DNA of 64,000 bases from Oscillospiraceae bacterium (GTDB lineage: Bacteria; Bacillota; Clostridia; Oscillospirales; Oscillospiraceae), in the NCBI GenBank assembly GCA_015068155.1, contig SVLC01000001.1, positions 21,850-85,849 on the forward strand, given 5' to 3'. The translations under genes were made by a program, and so were the position numbers. The notes under the pieces are model-generated. The model ran no database searches. It was given only the letters and a program-made list of their open reading frames with translations, and had not been told where the DNA came from. Shown here in pieces: positions 10,347 to 19,566 of this stretch (its first letter is position 1; every line of letters starts with the position of its first letter).

Positions 10347-11375
10347 GAACTTCCACCTCCCCGGCTGGAATGGTAAATGTAAAGATTGTACCGGCAGGCT
10401 GATTATCGGAAACGGTGATAGCGCCACGATGAACATTCACAATAGACCGGCATAGGCTTAAGCCCAATCCAAGACTTCTGCGGCAATCGGCAATGGGATT
10501 GCTGCCGCTGTAAAACATCTCGAAAATCTTTTCCTTTTCACTGTCCGGCACACCGGCACCGTTATCCGCGATCCGAATTTCTATGGTATCCTGATCTCCG
10601 GTTGTGGTAATGTCGATATGGGAACCCGCAGGCGTATACTTAATGGCATTGTCCACCAGATTGATAATGACCTGGATGATCAGCCGGGCGTCGCATTTGG
10701 CAAGAAGCAGTTCGTTGTCATGGTGTACAGTGATAATATGTTCTTCTTGCTTTCTGCTGATATGCTGCAGCGCTTCAGAGACGATCTCTTCGATCAAATG
10801 GGGCTGCATTTTCAGTTCCATCCGGCCCTCTTTGATCTTCGTAACTGCCAACAGGTTTTCCACCAGATTGGTCAGCCATGCGGAATCGTCATAGATATCA
10901 CCGCACATTTGCCGAATGGTATCGCTGTCCAGCTTTTCCAAATCGGAAAGCAGCATACCTGCGTTTCCGGAGATAGAAGTCAGCGGTGTGCGCAGATCGT
11001 GAGAAATAGAACGCAGGAGATTGGCACGCAGCTTTTCCTGCTCAGCCTGCAATTTTGCGTCTTCCATTTCCTTCGCATTGCGGCTGTTTTCCAAAGCCAT
11101 GGCACATTCACCAAGGATGGAGAGCAGCACACTGTTCTCAAATGCTTCCAGAGGTTCTGCTCCCTCAATAATGACCGTGCCATAAACCCGGTCCTGAACC
11201 TTAATAGGATACTGCAACGCATCCTTGCGGCCGCTGGATGCAACTCCCGGGAGTACGGATGCGTGACGGCCCAACAGTTTCGCAACCTGGGTTCTGACTG
11301 TCTGGAAGATCTTATCGTCTGATGTTGCCTTTTGCAGCATCTGATTGGTTTCAAACAGCAAATTTGTACGGTAGC
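10339..11375 (-). pseudogene. kdpD: KdpD-like sensor kinase, N-terminally truncated
   Basis: HisKA 'LLRSISHDLRTPLTSISGNAGML' and HATPase domains present; the KdpD/USP sensor and TM regions are absent because the reading frame runs into gcvPA at about 11375. Confidence 0.8.
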
Positions 11376-12398
11376 GGACACGTAGACACCGGCGGTCAGA
11401 GCGCACAGGGCCTGGTTGGAGCAGATGTTGGAGCTGGCCTTCTCACGGCGGATGTGTTGCTCACGAGCCTGCAGAGCCAGGCAGAAAGCGCGGCGGCCTT
11501 CGGTATCGACGGTCTCACCGACGATACGACCGGGCAGCTTGCGCAGATGCTTAGTGGTGGTAGCCATGAATCCCAGGTAAGGCCCGCCGTAACTCAGGGG
11601 CATACCCAGAGGCTGTGCTTCGCCGACAGCAACGTCAGCGCCGCACTCAGCGGGGGGCTTCATGATAGCCAGAGCGATGGGGTTGCAGCCCATGACGTAC
11701 ATGGCGCCGGCCTCATGCACCAGCTTGCCCAGTTCCTCAGCCTCTTCAAACTGACCGAAGAAGTTGGGCTGCTGCACATAGAAGGAAGCGATATCAGCGC
11801 CCAGCATTTCCTTCAGGGCAGCCATATCGGTCTTGCCGTCCTTGGCAGGAACGAGTCTCATCTCGTCACCGGTGCCGTAGCAGTAGGTGCGGATGGTATT
11901 GATGACTTCGGGGTTGGTGGTAGCGGAAACCAAGGTCACCTTGCGCTTGCGGTCGCGGCACATGGCAGCGGCTTCGGCAGCAGCGGTAGCGCCGTCGTAG
12001 ACGGAAGCATTGGATACATCCATGCCGGTCAGTTCGCAGATGATAGACTGGTACTCGAAAATGGACTGCAGAATGCCCTGGCTCATTTCGGCCTGATAGG
12101 GGGTATAAGCAGTCAAAAACTCTTCCTTGGCGGGAACGTACTTAACGATGGAGGGAATGTAGTGGTCGTAAGCACCGGCGCCACGGAGCACAACGGGGAA
12201 CACATGGTTCTTGGCTGCCATAGCGGCAACAGCGCGGCCGACTTCCATCTCGCTCATGCCTTCAGGAATGTTCAGGTCGCCGTCATTCAGGAGCATCTCC
12301 TGGGGAACGTCCTTGTACAGATCCTTAAAGTCGTTCAGGCCAATGGCCTTGAGCATTTCAAGCCGCTCCTCCTGGGTGGAAGGAATATAGCTTGCCAT
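11373..12398 (-). pseudogene. gcvPA: Glycine dehydrogenase (decarboxylating) subunit 1, C-terminally truncated
   Basis: N-terminal about 340 aa 'YIPSTQEERLEMLKAIGLNDFKDLYKDVP' ... 'ASSNICSNQALCALTAGVYVS', then an out-of-frame join to kdpD sequence; no gcvPB follows. Confidence 0.88.
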
Positions 12399-12401
12399 GT
12401 A

Positions 12402-12794
12402 TTAGCCCTCCTCGGCGCAGAAAGCCTCGTAAGCGGCAGCATCCATCAGCTCTTCGGTGGCGGTGATGTCCTTTACCTTGATGATCCAAGAGCCGTAGGG
12501 ATCGGAGTTCAGATTCTCGGGGGCGTCAGCCAGATCCTCGTTGACCTCGACGATAACGCCGGTCACGGGAGAGTTGACATCAGAGACAGCCTTAACAGAC
12601 TCAACGTCGCCGAAGGACTCGCCGACGGTAACAGTATCGCCAACTTCGGGCAGGTTAATGAAAACGACATCGCCCAGAGCGTCCTGTGCGAAATCAGAAA
12701 TGCCGACAACAGCAATGTCGCCCTCCATAACCATCCACTCGTGGTCCTTGGTGTACTTCAGTTCAGCCGGGAAATTCATGGTAATTACCTCCAA
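12402..12794 (-). CDS. gcvH: Glycine cleavage system H protein
   Basis: 'LKYTKDHEWMVMEGDIAVVGISDFAQDALGDVVFINLPEVGDTV...ESVKAVSDVNSPVTG', with the lipoyl-lysine region. Confidence 0.95.
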   Translation of the reverse strand: MEVITMNFPAELKYTKDHEWMVMEGDIAVVGISDFAQDALGDVVFINLPEVGDTVTVGESFGDVESVKAVSDVNSPVTGVIVEVNEDLADAPENLNSDPYGSWIIKVKDITATEELMDAAAYEAFCAEEG

Positions 12795-12892
12795 AAATAA
12801 TATGTGTTGTGAAAATATCTATCCGTCTAAAGACGGGTAAATGATGAAAGGAATAAGCTTGCCAGATAAACATGCAACGTGTCGATCTGCAC

Positions 12893-13048
12893 GTCAAAGC
12901 CCTCTCCTTGAGGAGAGGGTGGCCCATAGGGCCGGGTGTGGTGTAGCCCCAACGGGGCGTTATCTAATCAAACGGATGCTTCGCATCCTACACCACATCA
13001 GTCACCTTCGGTGACAGCTTCTCCTCAAGGAGAAGCCTTGCGAATATG
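12893..13048. repeat. MITE/BIME-like imperfect inverted repeat element
   Basis: AAAGCCCTCTCCTTGAGGAGAGGGTGGCCC...GGTGTGGTGTAG facing CTACACCACATCAGTCACC...GCTTCTCCTCAAGGAGAAGCC, between gcvT and gcvH. Confidence 0.7.
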
Positions 13049-13094
13049 GATTTCCATGTGTCTAACGGTGCCCGGGATAACAGGGAAGCAAAAA

Positions 13095-14282
13095 TTACTT
13101 AACGATAACAGCCTTGCCGTAGGGAGGATCGTTCTGGATCATGTGCTTGGCAACGACCTCAGCTTTCATCTTCTTGCCACGGACATCCACATAAACAATG
13201 TCTCCGGTCTGGGGATTGCCCTCAATGCAGGCAAAGCCGATGGAACGCTTGCCGGTGGTCTCCAGCAGCTTGGTTTCGGCGCCTTCGCCCTCGTAGTCAT
13301 AGTAGGGAACCATGGTACCGGAGGTGACCCAGCCGGCCTTCTGGTCGTCCTTGTAGATCTCCATGCCGGCACGGATGACACCGCGGTCAACCAGACGGAT
13401 GGGAACGATCTTGGTGGTCAGGTTGGCCTTCTGGTCTTCCAGCAGAGCCTTGCCGATGAATTCGCCCTTCTCCTCAGCGAAGCTGACAGCGAAACGGGAC
13501 AGCGGCACGGAGAAGATCTTGATCTCGGAGCCATCGGGGGCTTCGCCCATCTCGTGGCCGTACAGGGGCAGACCGGCTTCCAGACGCAGGGTATCACGGG
13601 CGCCCAGAGCGATGGGCTTGGCGCCCAGCTCCATCAGGCGGTTCCACAGCCACACAGCCTCGGCGCTCTCGATGAACAGCTCGTAGCCGATGGGCTCGCC
13701 GGTATAACCGGTGCGGCTCAGCCAAACCTTGCGGCCTTCCATCATGGCAAAGCCCAGGTCGTTTTTCTTGGGGCCAACGGGGACAGGGCCGCCGATGAGC
13801 TGGCTCAGGATCTTATCGGACTCGGGGCCCTGAACAGCGATGGAAGCGCACTTGCTGGTCATGTTGGTAACGGTGCAGTCATACTGGGGCAGAATGGTGG
13901 CAAAGTGCGCCAGGTCCTTATCGGTGTTGGAGGCGTTGACCACCAGCATGTAGCGGTCTTCCTCATACATGTAAACGTAGGCATCATCCACAGCGCCGCC
14001 GTTGGCGTTGGGGATCATGCAGTACTGGGCACGGCCAGGCTTCACGGCAGCCACATTGCTGGATAGAACATGCTGCATGAAAGCCAGACGGTCGGGGCCT
14101 TCAATCAGCAGACGGCCCATGTGGGACACATCAAAGATACCGCAGCCGCTGCGGGTTGCCAGGTGCTCGGCCACGATACCGCTGGGGTACTGGATAGGCA
14201 TTTCCCAACCGCCAAAGTCGACCATCTGGCCTCCACAGGCCAGGTGTGCTTCATACAGCTGGGTACGCTTCAATTCACACAT
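13095..14282 (-). CDS. gcvT: Glycine cleavage system T protein (aminomethyltransferase)
   Basis: 'LYEAHLACGGQMVDFGGWEMPIQYPSGIVAEHLATRSGCGIFDVSHMGR', 'RTGYTGEPIGYELF'. Confidence 0.95.
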   Translation of the reverse strand: MCELKRTQLYEAHLACGGQMVDFGGWEMPIQYPSGIVAEHLATRSGCGIFDVSHMGRLLIEGPDRLAFMQHVLSSNVAAVKPGRAQYCMIPNANGGAVDDAYVYMYEEDRYMLVVNASNTDKDLAHFATILPQYDCTVTNMTSKCASIAVQGPESDKILSQLIGGPVPVGPKKNDLGFAMMEGRKVWLSRTGYTGEPIGYELFIESAEAVWLWNRLMELGAKPIALGARDTLRLEAGLPLYGHEMGEAPDGSEIKIFSVPLSRFAVSFAEEKGEFIGKALLEDQKANLTTKIVPIRLVDRGVIRAGMEIYKDDQKAGWVTSGTMVPYYDYEGEGAETKLLETTGKRSIGFACIEGNPQTGDIVYVDVRGKKMKAEVVAKHMIQNDPPYGKAVIVK

Positions 14283-14313
14283 TTTAATCTCCTCCTAAAA
14301 TGTACTTTATGTA

Positions 14314-15231
14314 TTAGATACCTGCCATTTCCAAAATGGCGGGCACGTTTTTCTCTGCACCGATGGCCATGATGTGCACACCGGGGCAGATATTTTCTTC
14401 CCTGATCCTGGCGATCATTTCGGCGGCCATTTCCATACCCAGCTTCATGGGCAGGCCCTTGACGCCCTTTTCCTTGCCTTCGGCGGCAGCGGCCTCCAGA
14501 CGGTCGATCATGTGCTGGGGAACATCAATGCCGGGCACGTTCTGGTTCATGAACTTGGCCATGCCGGCGGCCTTCAGGGGAATGATACCGACCATGATCG
14601 GCACGTCGATGCCTGCGGCAGCCACATCGTCCATAAACTGCTTCAGGCTGTCCATATCAAAGATGCCCTGGGTCTGAATGTAGCGGGCACCGGCCTCCAC
14701 CTTCTGACGCAGCTTGTTGATCTGCAGCATACGGGGCTCGTACACGGGGGTAACCGCAGCGCCCTTGAAGAACTTGGGGGCGCCGCCGCTTAGCTCGTTG
14801 CCGCCGCAATCCAGGCCGGATGCTTCCATTTCGCTGAGCATCTTCAGAATACCGACGGAATCCAGATCATAAACGGGTTTACTCTGCTTGCAATCGCCCA
14901 CTACGGGATGGTCACCGGTGAGGGCCAGCATGGTGTCGATGCCAAAGGACGCGGCAGACAGCACATCGCCCATAATGGCCATGCGGTTGCGGTCGCGACC
15001 GGTAATCTGCAGGATGGGCTCGATGCCAGCCTGCTTCAAGTGGATGCACATGCCCAGGGAAGAAGCCTTCAGGCAGGCGGACTGCATATCTGTGACGTTG
15101 ACGCCGTGAACCTTGCCCTTGAGCAATTCAGCGTCGGCCATTTGGTGGGCAAAACAAAAGCCCTTGGGCGGAGCCATCTCCGCGGTGATGGCAAACTGGC
15201 CATCCAGCAATGCTTTTTCTAACAGGCTCAT
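14314..15231 (-). CDS. metF: Methylenetetrahydrofolate reductase
   Basis: 'FAITAEMAPPKG', 'VHGVNVTDMQSACLK', 'GARYIQTQGIFDMDSLKQFM'. Confidence 0.88.
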   Translation of the reverse strand: MSLLEKALLDGQFAITAEMAPPKGFCFAHQMADAELLKGKVHGVNVTDMQSACLKASSLGMCIHLKQAGIEPILQITGRDRNRMAIMGDVLSAASFGIDTMLALTGDHPVVGDCKQSKPVYDLDSVGILKMLSEMEASGLDCGGNELSGGAPKFFKGAAVTPVYEPRMLQINKLRQKVEAGARYIQTQGIFDMDSLKQFMDDVAAAGIDVPIMVGIIPLKAAGMAKFMNQNVPGIDVPQHMIDRLEAAAAEGKEKGVKGLPMKLGMEMAAEMIARIREENICPGVHIMAIGAEKNVPAILEMAGI

Positions 15232-15878
15232 TATTTCTTCTCCCTCAGATTGATGTGTCTGGGGTATGCAACGGTTGCATAGCCCTTGTCGGCCCGGGTC
15301 TGACCCAGCTTGTCCAGCTGACCGATGGCCTCCAGACGGTTGTAGATCTTGATCCATGCGCAGTCGTTATTGGGGTCAACTTCGCACTTGCCGTTCTTCT
15401 GACCGCCGCAAGGACCGTTCACCAGGCTCTTGGCGCACATGGTGATGGGGCAGATGCCGCCGGTAGAGCCAAGCACGCAGTCGCCGCACATACGGCAGTA
15501 TTCGTTGAACATACCCACGCGCTCCACCTGACCCAGGAACATGGTGTTATTAGCGGGATAAATCGGCAACTGGATGTTGTCAGCTACGGTTTGCACGCCG
15601 TCGCCGCAGGCCATGCCCACCACAGCTTCGGCACCGGAGTCCTTGATGGGCTTTGTGTCCTTCTTGACCAGCAGCTTGTGGCAGCACTCATCGGGGACGA
15701 TGGTGGCAACTACCTCAAAGCCCTGCTCTTCCAGAAATGCCTTCATTTCCAGAACTTCCTTTTCGCCGCCGGTCTGGCAGGCGGCAGCGCAATTGCCGCA
15801 GCCTACAATGGCGACCTTATGGACACCCTCCAGCATAGCAAGCAATTCCTCGCGGGGTTTCTTACTTGTGATAATCAT
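15231..15878 (-). CDS. Methylene-THF reductase C-terminal (MetV-type) cysteine-rich subunit
   Basis: 'EYCRMCGDCVLGSTGGICPITMCAKSLVNGPCGGQKNGKCEVDPNNDCAW'. Confidence 0.85.
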   Translation of the reverse strand: MIITSKKPREELLAMLEGVHKVAIVGCGNCAAACQTGGEKEVLEMKAFLEEQGFEVVATIVPDECCHKLLVKKDTKPIKDSGAEAVVGMACGDGVQTVADNIQLPIYPANNTMFLGQVERVGMFNEYCRMCGDCVLGSTGGICPITMCAKSLVNGPCGGQKNGKCEVDPNNDCAWIKIYNRLEAIGQLDKLGQTRADKGYATVAYPRHINLREKK

Positions 15879-15944
15879 GTTGTTTCCTCCTTTTGGGCAA
15901 CAAAAAATGCACAAAATCCCTAATCATAGGGATTTTGTGCCTCC

Positions 15945-16110
15945 GTTACTTGACCTGAGAGATTCCCGAAATTCTTCGGTTGCACCTTCGGTGTGGCATT
16001 TGCCAGCTTTACAGAGCATCGTCATGCCGCGGTTCATTTACCTGAGAGCTTTTGCATTCCCCTTCGGTGTCACAAGAAGTGATCTCTCCCGCGCCAATCT
16101 TCCGACATAT
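15945..16110 (-). ncRNA. Tandem glycine riboswitch
   Basis: On minus: GGGAGAGATCAC...ACACCGAAGGGGAATGC...GCTCTCAGG then a second ACACCGAAGGTGCAA...ATCTCTCAGG; upstream of metV-metF-gcvTHP. Confidence 0.9.
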
Positions 16111-16285
16111 ACTGGAACATTTTAGCATGGAATTTGGACATTTTCAACTCTAAAACCAGCATTTTTCGTATTTTCTACATTGTTATTTTGTATACATTGC
16201 CCATTCTTATCGATAAATCCGATAATATTTCCATGTACAGCCTCCGTTCCCTCTGCGTCATAAATCATCGCCTCCAAAATAAAAA

Positions 16286-16346
16286 GGTTCTATAATAAAT
16301 GTTGGGATCAGGCGATGAGCCTGACCCCAACATTTATTATAGAACC
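16286..16346. repeat. 61-bp near-perfect hairpin (28-bp arms)
   Basis: GGTTCTATAATAAATGTTGGGATCAGGC-GATGA-GCCTGACCCCAACATTTATTATAGAACC, 27/28 arm pairing. Confidence 0.85.
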
Positions 16347-16418
16347 AAAATCACTTTGAGACAGCACCCTTTTATTGGACCTTATTTTACAGCCTCTGCT
16401 TGTTATTTGGTTACTGGG

Positions 16419-17378
16419 TTATCCATGCAACAGTTTCTCGACCTCATCTGCAGAAGGCATTACTTTCAATGCGCCTTTTCGTGTGGTGATCATAGAAGCT
16501 GCTGCATTGGCAAACCGCAGCATTTCGTGGAGCTGCGCCTCTGTCAAGTTCTGCAAATCGTGTTCCAGCACATAATTCAGTACACAGGCACAGAATGTGT
16601 CGCCGGCACCAGTTGTTTCGATGGTATTTTTCTGCAGGAAAGGTGGTTCCTCCACCCGTAAATCACGGTAATAGGCGCGGCTGCCGGCAGGTCCCATAGA
16701 CAGCAGGATCAGCGGAATACGATACGTATTCTGCAAATAGCGGATACCGGCATCATAATCCGCCAGCCCGGTAAACCACTGGATCTCATTATCGGAGATC
16801 TTCAGAATATCGCACTGGGTCATGCCAAATGCGATCTGCTCCCTGGCTTCCTCCAGAGTATTCCATAGCGGAGGACGTAGGTTTGGGTCATAGGAAAGGA
16901 TACAGCCCTGCTCCTTCGCAATCCGCAATGCCTTTTTCGTGGCTTCCCGGATACCGGGATGGGTCATGGACAAAGATCCGAAATGGAAGATCTTCGAATC
17001 CGCAATCAGTTCTCCGTTCACTTCCTCAATACGGAGGTTCATGTCCGCACCGGGATCTCGATAGAAGGAGAAATCTCTATCTCCGCCGGGATATGTATGG
17101 ACAAAGGCCAATGTGGTATGCACTTTTTCATCCAGCAGCAGATTGCGGGTATCAATTCCCACCTCTTCTACTACGGATTTCAAATGTCTGCCCAGGAAAT
17201 CGTCACCCACTTTACCAATGAAAGCAGTCTTTTTTCCCAGTTTAGCCAGCATCGCCAGCACATTACAGGGGGCACCGCCGGGATTGGCCTCCATGAGATA
17301 ATTTCCCTGATTGCTCAGGCCATTTTGTGTAAAATCAATGAGCAATTCGCCCAATGCGGTTACATCCAACTGCTTCAT
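16419..17378 (-). CDS. PfkB-family fructokinase
   Basis: 'ALGELLIDFTQNGLSNQGNYLMEANPGGAPCNVLAMLAKLG', 'TTGAGDTFCACVLNYVL'. Confidence 0.9.
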   Translation of the reverse strand: MKQLDVTALGELLIDFTQNGLSNQGNYLMEANPGGAPCNVLAMLAKLGKKTAFIGKVGDDFLGRHLKSVVEEVGIDTRNLLLDEKVHTTLAFVHTYPGGDRDFSFYRDPGADMNLRIEEVNGELIADSKIFHFGSLSMTHPGIREATKKALRIAKEQGCILSYDPNLRPPLWNTLEEAREQIAFGMTQCDILKISDNEIQWFTGLADYDAGIRYLQNTYRIPLILLSMGPAGSRAYYRDLRVEEPPFLQKNTIETTGAGDTFCACVLNYVLEHDLQNLTEAQLHEMLRFANAAASMITTRKGALKVMPSADEVEKLLHG

Positions 17379-17382
17379 ATTC

Positions 17383-18870
17383 TCATTCCTCAAACAGATC
17401 ATACTTGACGATGTCCATTTCCACCTGGCCATCGGTGCAGAAAGAAATGGCATCCGCCACAAGGTCGGTCATCACCGTGGCAGTCATCACCTGCTCACCA
17501 TCGTTTACAAACACTTCTGCGCTGAAACGGTCCAGAATGATCCGCAGTTTCAGCTCACCGTTGTTGGTATTCACCTGGGCCCGGCGCTGATTGATAAAAG
17601 CTCTGCGAGAACCGGAATACTTCCGGTCCAGCTTCAGCACAGACTCGTAGGGTTTAAAGCTAACAGAGGTGCGGAACTGTTCGTTCTGGGCAAACCACAC
17701 AGAGAATTTGCGGAAGATTTTTTCTTTATCCTTGGGACGAACGGTGATTTCCATATCCACTGTACGGCCCTGGATGCCCTCCAGCACAGTTGTACCATCC
17801 AGCAGTACATTCTTGTACTCCACCTTATTGGACCGATACTGCTCCAATTCCCGGATGGGGCGCTGGTACAAACGGCCATTTTCAATGGTAATCTCTCTGG
17901 GCAGCGTCATCTGGCCGAACCAACCACGTTCCTTGGCTCCCTGCTGATCGCAGGTATCCCAGTTTTGCATCCAGCCGATCATAATGCGGCGTCCATCGGG
18001 CGCCAGTGTGGTCTGAGGCGCATAAAAGTCGATGCCGTAGTCCACCGACTGATGATGGTCATATGTAAAGTGCTTTTTCGTTTCATCAACCTGACCGATC
18101 AGGCACAACGTACCGTTACCGTTGTGATACTCAAAGCCTTCCGGCAACATATCCTGAGGGCTGCAAATCAGCACTTGCTTGCCATCCAGGGCGAAGAAAT
18201 CGGGACACTCCCACATCCGGCCGAACCGATTGTTATTCTCAATCAGAATGCTCTCAAATTCCCAGGCAAAACCATCCTTGCTACGGTACTGCAAAATAGC
18301 GCCGCTGCGGTCAGCCCGGCAGGAGCCTACCACACAGCGATAAGTGCCGTCCTCGTCCTGCCAGATCTTCGGATCACGGAAATCGTTACGGCTCATGTCC
18401 TCAGGCAGATCCGCTACGTCAATAACGGGGTTCTTTTCGCACTTGCGATAATTCAATCCATCGCCCACGGCGACACACTGGGTCTGAATATCCAGGCCAT
18501 GATCGCCGCCTTCCTTGCGGACGCCGGTGTACATCAGCAGCTGCTTGCCATCGGGCATGGTCAGCGCGGTACCGGAGAACACACCATAGGAATCGTAATC
18601 CTCATCCGGCGCCATAGCGCAGGGCAAGTATTCCCAGATCAGCATATCTTTACTGACAGCGTGTCCCCAATGCATAGCATTCCATACAGTATCATAGGGG
18701 TTATTTTGATAGAACAGATGGAACTTACCATCGTAGAAAGAGAAGCCATTGGGGTCATTGGTCCAGCCCACACATGGTGTCAGGTGGAACTTGGGACGGC
18801 TGGTTTTGGGAATTTGGGTTTCCATTTCTTTTTCGTATGCTCTTGCGAACAACAGTTTTTCATTGATCAT
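17383..18870 (-). CDS. Glycoside hydrolase family 32 (sucrose-6-phosphate hydrolase/invertase)
   Basis: 'RPKFHLTPCVGWTNDPNGFSFYDGKFHLFYQNNP', 'DFRDPKIW', 'WECPDFF'. Confidence 0.93.
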   Translation of the reverse strand: MINEKLLFARAYEKEMETQIPKTSRPKFHLTPCVGWTNDPNGFSFYDGKFHLFYQNNPYDTVWNAMHWGHAVSKDMLIWEYLPCAMAPDEDYDSYGVFSGTALTMPDGKQLLMYTGVRKEGGDHGLDIQTQCVAVGDGLNYRKCEKNPVIDVADLPEDMSRNDFRDPKIWQDEDGTYRCVVGSCRADRSGAILQYRSKDGFAWEFESILIENNNRFGRMWECPDFFALDGKQVLICSPQDMLPEGFEYHNGNGTLCLIGQVDETKKHFTYDHHQSVDYGIDFYAPQTTLAPDGRRIMIGWMQNWDTCDQQGAKERGWFGQMTLPREITIENGRLYQRPIRELEQYRSNKVEYKNVLLDGTTVLEGIQGRTVDMEITVRPKDKEKIFRKFSVWFAQNEQFRTSVSFKPYESVLKLDRKYSGSRRAFINQRRAQVNTNNGELKLRIILDRFSAEVFVNDGEQVMTATVMTDLVADAISFCTDGQVEMDIVKYDLFEE

Positions 18871-18888
18871 ATGCGTATCCTCACCAAA

Positions 18889-19542
18889 TCAATCTTCCAT
18901 AGCTTTCCGTTTTTCTTCCAGGCGCTGTCGGTCTTCCTCCCGTAAATGCTGCGAAAACACGCCTGCGATTACAAAATCGCAAAGCCAACAAGCCAGAGCG
19001 GGCACAATGGACAGCGCCACCGGGCCGATTACAACCAATGCAGCGCCTGCCAGCAGAATCAGCAACACCAAAACCGCTTTCACCGGGTGCAGCACCATCA
19101 GCAGAAAACTCAACTTTAGTACATCCTTGGTGTTGCCGTCAAACCGCTCAGCATAGCAAAATAAATAGGCCATCCAGGTGGCTACCACAGCAATCAGCAG
19201 CATCATCAGCCAGTAGAGCTTGCCCAAAAACTGACCATTGATGGCCATGGTGCGGAACACCAGCACATCCACCGCCAGCAGCGCCAAAATTAGCAGCACC
19301 ACAAACCAGCAAAGCGTAGAACGCTTGAAGTTTTCCCGGAATGCTTGAAAAAAAGTTTTCAGCAATCCACCCTCTTCCAATCGGATATAACGATGGATCA
19401 CAGCAAACAACGCCGTCGTGGCTGCACCGACGGTAAAAACCGGTAAGCAGGCGGCTACCCACAGGATACTCAGACAAACACAATCAAAGATCTTGACGAT
19501 CCATCGCATGATTGGATTGTTAATATCAAACAGCCATCCCAT
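18889..19542 (-). CDS. DUF624/YesL-family membrane protein
   Basis: 'NPIMRWIVKIFDCVCLSILWVAACLPVFTVGAATTALFAVIHRYI'. Confidence 0.8.
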   Translation of the reverse strand: MGWLFDINNPIMRWIVKIFDCVCLSILWVAACLPVFTVGAATTALFAVIHRYIRLEEGGLLKTFFQAFRENFKRSTLCWFVVLLILALLAVDVLVFRTMAINGQFLGKLYWLMMLLIAVVATWMAYLFCYAERFDGNTKDVLKLSFLLMVLHPVKAVLVLLILLAGAALVVIGPVALSIVPALACWLCDFVIAGVFSQHLREEDRQRLEEKRKAMED

Positions 19543-19566
19543 ATTGGCAACCTCCCTTCTACTTCA

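Noticed and set aside
11322-12800. 492-aa plus-strand ORF across the gcv region
   Set aside because: Antisense to gcvH and gcvPA, which are clearly coding on minus.
17311-18945. 544-aa plus-strand ORF
   Set aside because: Antisense to GH32; no domain signature.
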